Assembly: GCA_022577435.1 (NCBI GenBank)
Contig: JAKOON010000002.1
Coordinates: 8,272,001 to 8,336,000, forward strand
Direction of reading: 5' to 3'
Length of the DNA stretch: 64,000 nucleotides
Origin: Embiotoca jacksoni
Lineage: Eukaryota > Chordata > Actinopteri > Embiotocidae
Under the pieces are notes generated by a model. The model was not told the DNA's origin. It made no database searches and worked only from the letters and a program-made list of their open reading frames with translations. Shown piece after piece: positions 45,058-59,750 of this stretch (the stretch's first letter is position 1; the number at the start of each line of letters is the position of its first letter). Position numbers and translations under genes: made by a program.

Positions 45058-48000
45058 CTGATGGAAACAAGAAAAACAAAACAGAGATATAAGATTAACT
45101 AAAGGTGCTCAGTATCACGATGTCAAAGTTTAAATAAAACTTGACTTTTCACTAAACGGGCAGGTTCTTTAAATGAGGCCAAAGCGTGCTTTAAGTATCA
45201 CCTGAAACTAAGTTTGAACCACACTTTCCAAGTCAGTAACGCAAACTGATTTTAAACATCACAATGGAAAAACAAACTGACATAAACAACAGTGACAGCT
45301 GCTATTTATAACATCCAAAAAGCACTTAACAATAACCGCACAAGACTGGAAGGACACGCAGAGATACTGTACATATCTTTCTAAGTCCCAGCTCTTTGGT
45401 CCGCTCAGAGTTTCACACAGTGGTGGAAAAAAAAGAAGAGAAGAAAAAAATAAAAAGCACAAGCAGCTGAAACCACAGGCAGATCGGTATCAGACCCCCT
45501 ACAGTACTACAAGCGCAAATACACGGCTACATAATCCTTCACATGACAGCGCTATAGAGACACTGAAATGTTATCTTCACTCTCACCTCAAGAGGCTGTG
45601 GTCCTGCCACTGAGTGGGGGGCTGCACAACATTAAAGCTGTCAGGATGTGGAGTGAAAACGCTCAGCACTTTTGGGCTTTTTGGAGCTGTGATCTCATAT
45701 TGGTTATTAAGTGAGATTAGACTCACCGACTGTGTCTGTAGAGGCTGCTGGTTTCAGTTTATCAAAAGGAAAATAATACGCCATGTTTACACAAATATTG
45801 TAGTTTCTATGTGTTTTACATATCTTTGCTTCACAAGGAATTATATATCTTCACACGTCACAGTGTTTTTGCCCCCAGGGAGGCCTCTCTGGACAATAGC
45901 ACATGATCGAGTGTGCTTTGGGGCAGGAATGGGTGGCATTATTTCAACCCAAGAGGGGCTATCTTTATAACATGTCCTCTGATGAGGCAGGAACAGCTGC
46001 CTGTGGCATTCCATATCCAGAGCTGCCTTTTTAGGGCAGAAACTGCACTCTGTTACCTTTCACTTTATTTCCAGAGCCACCAACGCTCACCTTTAAGCGG
46101 CTGCATTTTCTGGACAATTTGTAAAAAACTTTTTTTTAAAAGCAAAAAGGAGGTGACAGTATTTATTAAACCAAAAAAGCAGTAGAATCACCAGGGAGCA
46201 GATCCAGCATGTAAGCGTGTGCTGGTTTTTATGCAGTAGTATGTAAAGCTTCAAAGCTCTGTGAAAACAGGTAAACACCGTGCCACAGCAGAGATATTTC
46301 TTCTTGTGTGATGTCATGTTGAATCTTAACTCAGCCACACTGTGGTTACACAACGCTGACTTATGGACACACCGTTTCAGTGGAGAAAAATGTGTGATAT
46401 GAAAGGTAACAAAGTTCTATCTTAAAGACTCAATTCACTTTCTATATCAATGAATGCGAGCCTCTTCATTTTCCCTTCAGCCATAAAGCCAAGCACAATC
46501 ATGTGTGAGCCATTGCCGGCATTATGTAAATCACAGCGGTGCAACATAAAATCCTGTTTTCATTTTCTTTTGCAAAGCTGTGGCATCATTAGAGGATATG
46601 CAATTTGAAGGAGTTTACTGATCACCCCGTCGCCAGACAATGCACCCCATGCTCCCCGCACATGCTTTCTCAGTTACTGTATTTACATTGTGGGCTTCCT
46701 CTCTGAAACAATGACTTTTTGAATTATGTAGTTTTGAGGGGGCCATACATCAGTGGCACATTACTGTACAATCTAGTGTTAGACAATTGCAGGCGGAGGG
46801 TGAAAGGCCACCTTTTCGAAGACAGCAATTTAAAAAAAAACAAAATCAGCTGGAAAAACTATTAGGAAGTGGAAGACATAAATTTTCAAGTTTTTTTTTT
46901 TTTTTTTTTTTTTTTCAGAAATACTCTCCAAAGGAAGATTGAGGTCATTTGGGTGTTGCTGTGGAGGTCATTTTTTTCTGTTTACTGTGTTCAGTATTTC
47001 ATGCTTTAACTACCGATTTCCTTTGTATTGCAATCTCAAGCTCCTTGTAGGAAATGACCCCGACACAGTTGTTTCTTTCCATTAGTGTCTATTTATGTAT
47101 GGTTTTCTGTTAACAATGCTGAGCCTGAGTGGAGGGCCAAGTGCTACTGGATGAGTATCTAAACAGGCCTCAAACTGTATTATCTTAAACACATATTCAG
47201 TGTTTTCTTTTTAAAGTTAGTGCGTGTTTTAAACAAATTAAATATTGTGAGCTTTCCCTGAGGAAGAACATGCAATGGTTCAATGGTTTATGGAAGCAGT
47301 CAGAACTATTATTTATGCTGTGGCTTTCTGTCCACAGCAGCTTCTTGCCATTGCTTACAATAAAGATTGCTATGGTAACACTAAGCTGTTTACCTCAAGT
47401 CGTTTGTGTGCATGATAGCGTACAATGAGATAAAATCTGTGGGGACCTACATGAAAGAACAACCTTTTCCTCTGGGAACAACTCCCCCACCTCCCTGAGA
47501 GTCCAGTAAGCATTCTGCCTTATTAATGAATATCAGAAAGAAAAACAACACTGTCACATGCATTGGACATTATTTACAGTCTGTTTTAGCCTGGTGTGCT
47601 AATTGTCAAGGAGGAGACACCTCAGTAAGCACTGGGAGTTGGAAAAAAAAGAGTAGGCAGGTTTGAATTTGAACACAACAGCTGAAACTAATTTTTCCAA
47701 CTGCTTATGTTAGCAGTGACATTATTTTTACTGGAAACAGTGCAGGACCACAAAGGAGCGACGTGCAGTGTCTGTATAAGGCCAAAACCTGAGGAAAAAG
47801 TCAAGAAACTATTTTGAATACATTTGGACAGGGTCGGGTTCTTTTTCATGTTCAGTCAAAAATAAGTGCGTCGGTGCAAAAGTGCAAGCTCTTCGGGGCC
47901 CTGCTTCTTCTCAGAGCTGGATGACACTGTGTTGTGTTCGAGTCTGACAAACTAACTATTCCACAGCTCTATAAGCCCCACAGGTCTTGTTGTTTTTTGA

Positions 48001-49122
48001 TGCAGAGTGTCTGTTTGTGTGCCAGAATGATATCATGCCCAATCAAGTGGTGTTTCAAATCCTAATAACGCTGTTGGAAGTGCATTATTTGTGTGAACGT
48101 GCACAGACTGTAATCAAGGCAGCTACGGGTAAAGGATGTGGGAGTTAACAATGGTCGTGACTGGCAGGGTCATGATTTTACTGCTTTCTGACACAAGAGA
48201 CCAGGCGGGTCATGTCCAAAACACTTGTGTATTCATCTTGTGGAGGATTTTAAGTCATATGTACAACATATAGGAAATTGAATAACTCAACGTTGTTGTT
48301 AATTCAGAGAGCAGTTCTGCTCCATAAGCACACCAACTCCCTGCAGTGTTTCAGTTTGTATGGAGCGAGCACACAGGAGGGGTCTCTATATAAGAGAGGT
48401 AGATATTACCTGTTTAAACTGAAGCTTATCTCTTCAACTAATCAAACACAGATTCAGGGCCTGTTGTAGATTCCTGCTGAGTTCCAACATGACTGACACA
48501 GGGACAAACCCCCCGCAATATCTCAAGTTAATTAATACAAACAGGGTCTGGGAGATGTCTGATCAGCTCAGGATTATTTTACAATATGCAACCGAGAGTT
48601 GCGGTAGCTCTTTAAAAAAAAAAAAAAAAAAAAGTCCATTTATAACTTTATGAACCTTTGGCAGATTAATCGACAAGGCTGCAGCTCCCTGTGTGTAGCT
48701 CAGTGAACCTTTCATGTCTCTGGCTCTCAAGGGAGATGTAAGTGTGAGCGAGTGTACGTGCATGTGTGTGTCAGGGAAATCACTGAGCCACACAGGCAAA
48801 CATACACACAGACACACTTGAAAATTACCGTGTTTTCAGTTTTGTAAATTTACGGCTTGCAGGAAGAGAATGTTTTCCTCTTCTCTCTCTTCCCCCTCTG
48901 CATGGTAGAGAGGCTGCGGCAGCCGCAAGGAAGTCAAGCGGAAAGCCACTGATGGACAACTACGCCACTGCACCCAGACCCCAGCATCTGGCCCCTCTCT
49001 CATTTTTATTACAGAAGAATAACAATAAGCAGGTCGCCGACCCCGCCGTGAGATTTTGCCACAGTTTTCTAACAGTCGGTGCAGCCGATGCTGAGAAATT
49101 TCCATTTTTCCGCATGCATATT

Positions 49123-49385
49123 TAATTGAGTTTTGTCCCAGTGGTGCGGAAATGATTTGTTTTTTGCTCTCTGTTCACTTGACTCCTCTTCGGAGTCGCT
49201 AACCCTGATTAAGACGTTCCCGTTAATTTCCCAGCGCACACCTTTTTTTGTGCATTAATGGTTCTGATCGTCTAATTAAAACTTCTCAGCTCGGCTGCTG
49301 ATCACCGCTCGTTGTGCCTCTGACCTGAAGTTTTAATTGCCGCATCAGAAGCGATAATAATAATTTTGAGGTTCTGATGATTAAA
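49123..49385. promoter_or_regulatory. Patch of homeodomain-type TAAT motifs, possible enhancer
   Basis: TAAT/ATTA cores occur at about 49123 (TAATTG), 49207, 49223, 49253 (ATTAAT), 49273 (TAATTA), 49334 (TAATTG) and 49380, in non-repetitive sequence between microsatellite-rich stretches. TAAT is the homeodomain core. Conservation cannot be seen from one sequence. Confidence 0.25.
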
Positions 49386-51589
49386 AACAATGCCATTGCC
49401 AACTAGTTGATAGATGGGGGTTTGGGGTGGGAACATCTGAGGAGAAGTGTATGCAGAGCAGGGATTTAGAAAGGGGGCTGTAAAGGCAGGTTTACACTAC
49501 CAGGGAGCAAAAAGGACGGTGGGGGGGGGTGACTACTGTAGGTGATGGGAAGGGGTGGCAGAGCATATGGAAATCTCCCAGCCCTCCTGTCCCTCCTGTC
49601 CCTCCGAGTCTTCCTGAAGAAACAGGTTTGGCTGGGACTGGGACTTCGCTTTCCCCACCTCAAATCTAAATCTGCCAGACTGATTCACTTTGGAGCTCTA
49701 CTCACTTGGCAGGTTTGCCAGATTGGGGAGGAGAGAGTAAAAGCAATAGAGTGAGCACAAGAGAAAGAACGATAGAGGCACATAAAAGATGACGACAGTC
49801 CAATACCTTCTGCTTATTTTCATAAAAAGATAATAGCACAGTAGGCAAAGTACAAAAGGCTCATTGTTCATAAAGTGTCTGAGTGGAAAAAAGGAACCTG
49901 AGAGTGAACGTTGCCTCTGCCATAAAAAGTGATACTGATGAGATATACATGATATGTAGATTCCTGTCAAAACAGGAGTGAGTTTCTGGTGATCTCCTTT
50001 GAAACAATACTTTCCCACTGTACTTCACCGATCGCACAAACTGCAGTAATGATTCAGGCACGAAGTGAGACACTGTGCAACTGGGAAAAAACTGACACCA
50101 GCACCAACCTGTCACATTTTGTTATTTTTTTTAACCGCTGGATTTCTATTGGATTTTTTTAGGTTTTAGAACAAGATCAATGTTTTCCTGCGAAGCTACT
50201 GTACACACATGCAGGGACAGACACACACGTACAGTACACAGACACATGGACATTCAGCCAGGAGGTAGCTGTCTTCCCCCCCACCCTGTCCCTCTCTCTC
50301 ACGGATCTATTTTATTATTAATCAGTTGGTTGCACATCTGCCTGCTTGTTGTTGTTTTTTTTGTTTTTTTTATCAATAAAGCACTTATTGCTTTTAGTCT
50401 AGAATGTGACCTTGCACGTTGTCTGCTGTCTTTCTGGGGCTGCCGACCTTGAAGGACCCGTTTGGACTATTTCACTTCAGCTCTGTCCACGGGCTGTTAT
50501 CAAACATGAGCCCTCAGCCAAGTGCCACGCTCCCGTCACACTGCCGCAAAACACAAACAAGATACTGCAGGACAAAGGCACACAGTCACACATTGAATGA
50601 CTGCACAGGACAATGGCTGAAGAAAACTATGTATATTTCAAGCGAGGATGAAAGAGGAAAGGAACTGAACTTGAGGGCAATCAGGCAGGAAAGTTGAGAT
50701 CTAAGGACAAATACGCCCTCTGGCCTCATCACAAACAGGGTAATTATGGTATTTTCCAGAACAGAGGACTAGCAATCTAAAATGGTTTAAGGGAGAAAAA
50801 AAAACAATCTGACATGAGTGACAAGAACCATTCTGACAGCTACGTACCGAAACAGCCAACTTTTATTCAGTTTGCTGCTTAGGGTAATTCATGGGACACA
50901 CGGCTAACTTGTTAAAATTGTACATCAAATATGGGCTCACAGCTGGCACCAGATGAAGACTTAATTTCTAAGTGGGTTGAAGGAGGAAAAACTTTACTTA
51001 AAAAAAAAAATACACAATCGCATACAGTCCCATGCTCCCACAGACTTAAACAAGGAACATTTATTCTTGCTGCTTTGTTTTGAAGCTATTGTTCAGTTTC
51101 AAGACACTGCAAGTGCAAATTGATAAGCCAACTGCCGTGGGTAAATGAGCAGACGACCCCTGTGTCCCTCCCTCATGGTTGCTGTGTTCGTTGCGGGAGC
51201 AAGGCAGCGTGGGTAGTACAGTGGAGAAGGGGCTCAGCGGTGCACCTCTCAAGGGCCCTTGAGCTAATATCTGTACAGATTAACTGCTTCAGTTGTATTT
51301 TGGTCACGGGGATCTCTCTTTGCCTTTGCGGCTTGTTGGGAGGGAGAACGGGAGATGTGTGGGAGTGTGTGCGTGTGTGTTGTGCTCACATAGTGTTGGT
51401 TGCACACTTTCTTCTGTAGTTGAAGCGAACGGCCTGCTTGCCTAAGAGGTCAGGAGCCCCCCAGACTGGTGTGTGTCACTCCATGCGGTTATCTTTGGGG
51501 CCATATTTAATTTACAAGAATCCACCACACTGCTGAGTAAGTCATCGGCCCCCTCTTACCATCGCCTACCCTCTCTGTCTCTCCGCAGG

Positions 51590-51591
<2 letters not shown>

Positions 51592-51650
<59 letters not shown>
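51592..51650. repeat. (CA)n microsatellite
   Basis: About 58 bp of uninterrupted CA. Confidence 0.97.
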
Positions 51651-51652
<2 letters not shown>

Positions 51653-54600
51653 GTCAATCCTCCAGGGTAAACTCAGCACACGCTGCTCCATTAGTTATCA
51701 ATTAAGTCTGGAAATCTCCACCTGGCTTACACACACAGATGAAGCCGGAACATGTACGTAGCCCCCTCTCGACAGGAAGTTGAGGAGAGCGTGCCTTATT
51801 TGAGTGTGGATGAGAGACCATGTTTGTGTGTCCGTGCGGGTGGCACTTTTGTCCATGAGGTTAACCTTGATATGAGGCCCTGTCAGGCCAGATAATGTCA
51901 ATCAATGACAAGCCCTCACAGATAACCCCTAATGTGAAGCCTAAAAAGCAAAGCTGTTTAGATCTTTAGACATGCCCTCTTTCACCAGCATATGAATTGC
52001 ATTACAAGGAAATGAGCTGTGACATTTCTTTAATAAGACTCTTAAGACATTTTGACAGCATATAAGGCCCTCTACCGTTAAAAAAAATTAAATAAAGCCC
52101 CTGCTGACAAAGCCTCCTCACACATGGCAGAGTTCTGATGGGCAGATCCGAGTCCCTGTTAAGAGGAGGAGAGGAAAAGACATGAAGGGAGGGGGGGAAG
52201 GAAAAAGAAGGGTGGACCTTACCCTGCTTTTTTCTCCAGCTCCCGGGGACTTCTTAATTGATTTTCAAGGTTACATTTCAAATTTGTTTTTCAGATACGA
52301 GGGCCTTGTGAATGAGAGTGTGAGTCAATGTTTTTTAAGCAATTTCCCTAAATTCGGCCCGGTTTGGAACGTTTGCATCAGTTCCCGCTGACCTCTTTTC
52401 CCGTACCTCCCCACCCCTCCTCTCTGCTGTGCTCTTTTTCTCCTCTCTCTCTCCTTGAAAAGAAAGAAGGGGGTGACATTCACCCAAAAAAAAAGCATGT
52501 ATTTCCAGACAGGATGCCTGCGCTGACAACATCGATCCCTGGCTACCATTAAAACATTTGCTCTGCCTGACAAGACCTTCCTCTTTTGGACTTTATATGC
52601 AGCAGAATGAATCACAGGTGCCTGTTAAAATGTCATCCTGGGCAAACTTCTCTACTTGTCCAAAAATGACCCACAGCTCGCAAAAAACATTCTGCTTTTT
52701 CAAATTGGTACTTTTGATCACATTCAACACTTTCAATGTTCAAAGTATTCCTCTTGTGAAGCATAATTAAAATTTGATCAAAATTCACTCTTTGTAGGGC
52801 TAAGAGAGGAAGCGATGAGAATGAGTCTTCCTGCTCATGGGATTTACATTTTCTAGACCCTGTGGCTGCGACTCACAACTTTAGTTTGCTGTGTTTTACT
52901 TTTATGACAAGCAGGGTGGAAGCGACAAGAGGGTGTGTGACCATATGAGACGTTTCAAAGTGTCTTATGTGTGTCTATGTGCGGTTTGGAAAGCGTGGGT
53001 ATAGGTGCACAGCACACTGTAAACATATACGTTAAGTATCTGTAACTGTACTGATGTATATGCAGCGCTGCAGACAGCAGGTTATTGTGCTCTGAGCTCC
53101 TCTGCTGCTCCTCTCTGCCGAGTGGCTGCAGGTCATGTCATTTACTCTGAGCCACACACAGTCAAGTATGCACACTGACATTTCTACACACTCTGGAAAA
53201 ACTGATCCACAGTGCGGATAATAAACACACCCCTGTGTTGGTGACAGCAGCGACAAAGTGCGCTTTACTGAGAAGTTCAATGTGAACTGGAAGCTAAATG
53301 TGGCAGTTTTCACCTAAAACAGGCACATTTATGTGTCTGGGAGTTCAGAGGAGGTGGGGAGGTGTGTGTGTGGGGGGGAGGGGGGGCAGCGACTGAATTT
53401 GAAGGTGTGATAAAACAACACTCACAATAAGATAAAAAATAAAAAAAAAAATGACTGCGAAACGATGAAACAAGCAAAGCTGCTTTACAGGAAAAAAGGA
53501 TGCTGTCTATTTTGGTACTCAGTATACAAAAGGAAGTGCTGCTAAGTTGACTCAAACAAATAAATTTGCTTTTGATAAAAACCACAGCAACTACTTTTGC
53601 ATTCTACACCAAACCCACTTTGTTTCCTGCGTCTTTATCTTCATGACTTGCCACATTTGTGAGAAGACACTCACTAAATTGTCATGCACAAACAATTGAA
53701 GGTTTTCAAATGGTGCGCTGTTCTGTTAACGGCTTAAAATGTAATTTTATTTGAAAAGTGACAGGTTAAAGGAAAGCCTCAGAAGTGAACACGGAGCGCT
53801 TGCCTATTTGCGCTATAACCAGCTGCCCGTTTTACATTTCTGCAACATTAATATTCCTCTTATTATTATTTTAAAGTGAAAACGGATACTCTGTTGAAGT
53901 GCAAATCTGATGAATTACGAGAGCAGATTGCTGCTATTAATTATTAAAACCTATTTTATAAATATTCAGGTCTGTCATGCATCTAATAATGAACGCTTTA
54001 GAGGAGGTTACTTCCTGTGCGCATCCTAATGTGTCAGAAATATCGCTTTTAATCACACTTGTGTCAGTGAGTGTGCCGGGTTTGAGCTTGCTGAAAAAAA
54101 TCTACCAAATCAAGGAAACTCCGATGGCCAACAACTGTGCTCATCACAGCTCTTCCGTTCCTGCTGTTTCGCAGGATCCAGGTTTGTCTCCTGCCCCGTC
54201 TAAAGACAGAGTGAACACCTCTCGGCTCCCTTCTGCATTCTTACCGTGGTAATTTGAATGGAGAATAATGCATCGGCAGCACTCTACCTTCTGGACACAC
54301 ATAGTCCCAGTGCTACTGCTGCCATATGCTGTGTTGATACATATTCATAACACTTTCTCGTGTGTTGAGTGTCTGTGAGCAACGAGGCTTAAATGAGAGT
54401 CTCACAACTTCAAATGGGAAGAGCAAAATGGAAAAGAAAGAGCCGGGCACAAAGAAAGTTGGACTCCTCTTCCCACATTGTTTCCTCTTTCTTCCTCCTC
54501 CCAAAAGAAAAGTTTGGGTGCTGATTGGTTACTCCATCCTCCCTTATGAGGATGACCGAGAGGCTGTGGAGTTTCAGGATTGTCGTCAAGAAGCTGCGTG

Positions 54601-54744
54601 ACAACGGCGACCGTCATCAGAGCTGGATAGACTGCCAGGTGGGCCGGATGCGCTCACTGACAGGAAAGTCAATGGCACTGTATCACGACCTCCATACACC
54701 CAGCAGTATTTACATATGCGGCATAGGGCATACACACAATCAGA

Positions 54745-54755
54745 TACACACACAC

Positions 54756-54800
<45 letters not shown>

Positions 54801-54822
54801 CACACATAGACACACATAGATA
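54745..54822. repeat. (CA)n microsatellite with trailing CACATAGA units
   Basis: About 50 bp of CA followed by about four CACATAGA/CACATAGAT units, a mixed dinucleotide and octamer array. Confidence 0.95.
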
Positions 54823-56748
54823 CACGCTGTGGCGCACTCTAAGATTAACGCTGTCAGAGCTACAATGATACCCCTTCATTATCTGCACACGGGGCCTCCT
54901 TCATGCGCTTGCTTGCCTCACTGTCCTCTTCACTGCTTCTCTCTGGAGGTAGTAATTACCAAAGCTAACATTTCTTTCTCTCTGCGCCTCCAACTACCCT
55001 TCACTTCCCCATCATTTCTTTCTCTTATGCTGTGCTCTCAAGTACCTCGCCAGCTTTTTGCCAACTGGTGACACAGCTGAAGGAATGCCGCTGTTGATGG
55101 CAGCACAGGTTGACTCTCTGCGTGTGTGTTTGAGTGCTGTATTATGAGATTATTTGGTGCCCAGCTGATGTGCAATAAAGGCACAGTGTGGTACCCCAGA
55201 TTCAGATCAGTCATTTGGGTCAAACACCCATTGTGGTACAGCAGCAGAGAAACGCTTGATGTACCACTGCAGTATCTGTTGTACTATATATTGTTGGTGT
55301 AACAGGCTGGGATCAGAGAGCCGTTCCCTCTTTCATGGCATTTTTCATTATCAACAATGCTCTTACTCTTTATCTTTCTTCTTTCTCTCCCACTGGAACT
55401 ATGGCTTTATCAAAGGTGATAGCTTGCTTAGGCGCATTTTCTCAAACGTCTTCTTCAGCCAGCCATTTCCCAAGCTGCTCTCGGGTAAACGTCACTCATA
55501 AAAACTGGGGAAGATTTGATGGTGAGATCAAAAAGAGAGGAAGGACAGCAAGGAGAACAGGGAGATGAGGAGGGGGGGTTTTAGGAATGATACCCTCCTC
55601 CCCCATCCGACACCAGCGAGTGCTGAGGGTAATTCCTCCAAGCAGGGCCTGTGTTTTCAGACGCAAATACAACAAAACGCAGGGTGCTGCCATGAGACAT
55701 CAAAATGGGCGATTTTGACTTCAGAGGGTCTTCAGATGCTTGAGGAGTTGTCAGTGTCGGGCCAGTGGGACTGAACAGAGAGAACAGAAGGTACCAGCAG
55801 GCTGTTAACAACCAATACGGGAACCACGCCAGAAAGGCCGTCTCCTCCCAAAATGCCAATCGGCACCAGATCACTAAAGGCTTCCACCATACTATAATAT
55901 CCCACCTGAGCACTTTCATCTGCTCAAAGTTACATGGCTTAAAAGTTTATCAGCTTCTGAATGCCAGCTATAAGATGAAAAACAGTAAAAAGTCCTGAGG
56001 TAGGTGCCATAAAGGCAGAAAGACAACAACAACAAAAACACACAAAGAGGAGACAGCAGCTTCAACAGGTGCTGTAAGAAGTAATTTTATGTTCTTTGCC
56101 TTACAGAGAGATTTTCATCAGCAAATCAAACACTTGCTTCGTTCTTTGGAGACCTGAGCTGTGTTGTGACACGCTGAGAGGGATGTCCGCATTTTCCCCG
56201 GTGTTGTTCTCGCTCATTCTTGGAGCATTAGGCTCACTCTAAATAGCCTCAAGGAGATTAGGCTGGCTCATATTCAAATGCACATTTCTTCTAAAACCCA
56301 CTCCACGAGTGGGCCAAGGAGATCAGCGCAGGAGCCGGCAGTCAGAGACGATTCTGTCATGTATAAATCAGCACAGAGGAGGAGGAGAGACAGAGAGGAA
56401 GAGTGAGAGAGAGAGGCTGAGGTAAAAGACAAACAAGTGTTGGCTCTGCTATATGAGTTTAGTTAGCTAGAGAGTTAGTGAATGAGTTATGGCTAGCGAA
56501 GGGCTGAGGGACGCTGTATTTATGAGGGGACTGAGTGAGTGTTAAATCCCTGGTAAGAAATAAAGTCGTCCCTGAGCGAACAGGGGAAACATTTCACTCA
56601 GTCTAAGAGGTGCCTTGAAAAAAAATGAAAGCCATCCCTCTTCCAGGGGAAGCACTATTCTATATTCCCTAAAATTGCTTTATTCCTTAAAAATGCTATA
56701 GATCACATCCAAGTGGACTGAATCTCATATTTGAACAGAGAGGAAGGT

Positions 56749-56753
<5 letters not shown>

Positions 56754-56801
<48 letters not shown>
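56754..56801. repeat. (GT)n microsatellite
   Basis: About 48 bp of uninterrupted GT. Confidence 0.97.
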
Positions 56802-56803
<2 letters not shown>

Positions 56804-57494
56804 ATAATATTAAATGAGTTCATGAGCCAAGGAAAGGGAAAGAGTCTGATTCTTCTAAAATTGCATGCGGATTTTCAGACGGATCTTTGGCTGAGAGGGG
56901 CCGCCAAAACACACACTGCACTTGTTGCAGTGCACGGGTTCATCCAAGAAAACTTTTCCATTGTGGTTGACACAGGGAAAAGTAGTGTTTCAATTTAAAT
57001 ATTTTAATTTAGTGATCTAAATGAATGTATCACAATATACATCCAGATAAATGCACATAATTTGTTCATATTCTTTTTTTCTTTTTTTTTTAACTTGCAA
57101 AGTTGAAAAGAGTTGGAGTTGAAAAGCCAGAAACAAAGGAAGGCGCCCAGCCAACGGAAAAGGAAAAGCTTAACATTTCACTTTGTTCACGTCCAAGTCT
57201 AAGTCAGACCTCTCTCCAAACCCCTGCAGTAGTAAAAACAATTATTACTTAAAAAGGCAATATTTTTGCATTAACTTAAAAGGCTATATCTTTTTCTTCC
57301 CCTCCAGCCTGTGCGGCCTCACTTACCCTAAGTATCTTCATAAATCACCAGTTACTGTTAACATGTACTCCACAATTCAGTCATCAATCTCCTACCAGGT
57401 CAGAGTGAAAACAGAGGGGGAAATGTCTGCTTAGTAAAATGTCTCTCTCGTGAATGCTGCTACCACCACCCACTACTCAAAGACTTTGACGCGC

Positions 57495-57557
57495 GCACAC
57501 ACACGTACACACACACACACGCACACACACACACGCACACACACGCACACACACACA

Positions 57558-57643
<86 letters not shown>
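57495..57643. repeat. (CA)n microsatellite, imperfect then perfect
   Basis: About 150 bp. The first 70 bp carry periodic ACGC interruptions; the rest is pure CA apart from one CC. Confidence 0.97.
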
Positions 57644-57649
<6 letters not shown>

Positions 57650-58326
57650 AGACACAGTCTGCGTGTAGAGCAGTAGTGAACACACACACATCAGTTAAAT
57701 AACAAACACACGCGCCTGGCACACTGCAACCAAAGCAGTCCTATGGGACATGGGAGCGGTTGCCAGATCGCCACGGTAACGTAAGCCAAATTCAATTCTG
57801 ACTTCACCTTTCACTCTGCTGGTTCCATTTGTTATAAAAACAAATAAACAGCAAGCGTGAAGTTGGACTCGACCAACTCCTGCCTCAACAAGAAATATCA
57901 GGCCCGGGCTGTGGAAGCAGGCTGCTTGAGAGACAGACACCCACAGGGCCGCATGTAAATCTGTGTTTATGTCCACAGACATAGTATTTATTTAACCAAA
58001 AGGAGAAAATCTAATTGTACACAAGGAGGATTATTCCTCCCAGAACCGTGTCGCCACGAGGGAGAAAAGGACTCTTTAGCCTTTCTTCAACAGACACTGT
58101 TTACATCAGCAGAGTGGAAAATCCCTCCGATGACAAACCTCTCCATCACAACATCTGTATCTAAACAGCCAAATCAATCTCGACCGACACTGCAAATTAC
58201 CTCATGACAGATCCGAAAACATCTGCACTTGACATTACAGCAGAGGGATTTAGGTGTTATTTTATAATCTGATTTTAGTCTTCAAAAGGTATTTTTTTTT
58301 CTTTGTTCTCATTGAAAGTCAAGTCA

Positions 58327-58329
<3 letters not shown>

Positions 58330-58424
<95 letters not shown>
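58330..58424. repeat. (GT)n microsatellite
   Basis: About 95 bp of GT with one TATG interruption. Confidence 0.97.
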
Positions 58425-58425
<1 letters not shown>

Positions 58426-59003
58426 ATGTAAAATTATAAATATGAATATATGTAGTAAGTAATTTTAAAATATTTTAATTTGTAAAAATGTGAATACAAG
58501 AACTATAATAATTTGTTCTGCAGTGTAGTTGAGTAAAAGTATAAAATAGTATAAAATGAAAATAAATGTACTTCAAAATTATAAAGTCTAGTTTTTGAAT
58601 AAATATAATAACATAAAAATAAGCATAACTTTCCACCACTGTTTTAAATGTAACAAGTGGAGATGTGAAGTGCTTTAAGGCCGAGCACAAAAAGTCAAAC
58701 AGAAAACTTTTTAGGAAGCAACGCACCAATAAAACTAATTTAAACACAATTCAGACTTTCACTGCAATAAAGGTGCAGATACGCATCGGTGGATAAAAAC
58801 TGCTAAATTTTTCCACAAAACAAACAATACACCTGCTGCCTCCTCATTCTCACGCACCATCTCTCTCACACGGACACACACTTTGACACCACCCACCACA
58901 TCACTACACATGCGTGCCTGACTCATGCCAACTGCAAATAGTAGCAAACCCGTTCATCTCGAGGTAGCACTCAACTCCTGTTGTGTTTGTGTGTGAGAGG
59001 AAT

Positions 59004-59056
59004 GGGTGGGAAGGGAGAGAGGGAGGGAGGGAGGGAGGGAGGGGATGGAGGGGGGG
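59004..59056 (+). other. GGGA repeat with G-quadruplex potential
   Basis: Six or more guanine runs of at least three bases with 1-6 base loops, partly a (GGGA)n tetranucleotide repeat. Confidence 0.7.
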
Positions 59057-59429
59057 CTGAGAGGGGGAGGAAGGTGTTTGAGAGTCTTACCTGGCAGCAA
59101 ACCGCCCTCTGCGCTCTGTCTCACCTCTCCCTCCTGCCCTGGAAGAATTCTCTCCACAAAGCAAGGCATTTTCTCCACAACTGCTCTCTGCCAAGGCTCT
59201 GCTCTCTCTCTCTCCCCCCCCTCTCCCTCGGTGTCTCTCTCCCTCCCTCTCTCCTTCTCACTCCTTTCCCTCTTTCCCACTCTGTCCTCTTCTCCTGCTG
59301 TCTATCTCTCCTCCCTCCTTACCCTCCCCCTCTCTCCTTCTCACAGATGTCGAGGCTGTGCAAGTTTACCCACTTTACCAGTAGGGGTCCTTCATCGCCC
59401 TTCTCCACCCCACAGCCACATGGGGGAAC

Positions 59430-59431
<2 letters not shown>

Positions 59432-59517
<86 letters not shown>
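59432..59517. repeat. (CA)n microsatellite
   Basis: About 86 bp of uninterrupted CA. Confidence 0.97.
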
Positions 59518-59519
<2 letters not shown>

Positions 59520-59608
59520 CCCCAGGAAGAGAGCCACTTAACGGGCGCCCTCCTGTCACTGCTACAATGAGAGCCCTCCGCAGAGTATCACGGCTGTATG
59601 AGCTGTAT

Positions 59609-59610
59609 GC

Positions 59611-59661
<51 letters not shown>

Positions 59662-59671
59662 TGTGTGTGAA

Positions 59672-59727
<56 letters not shown>

Positions 59728-59750
59728 CAAGAGCGAGAGACAGAGAGACA
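59609..59750. repeat. Compound (GT)n(GA)n microsatellite
   Basis: About 50 bp of GT passes through GTGAAAGT into about 50 bp of GA, then GAGC/GACA-interrupted sequence. Confidence 0.97.

Noticed and set aside
45011..45079. Open frame starting [11 protein letters not shown] as the true N terminus
   Set aside because: The first residues are encoded by the intron pyrimidine tract before a strong CAG acceptor at 45058.
48836..49105. 89-codon minus-strand frame starting MEISQH as a possible start exon of casz1
   Set aside because: No donor in phase 1 near its start and no likeness to MDLGT; also ends in low-complexity sequence.
57450..57722. His-Thr and Cys-Val repeat frames
   Set aside because: Translation of a (CA)n microsatellite, not a protein.
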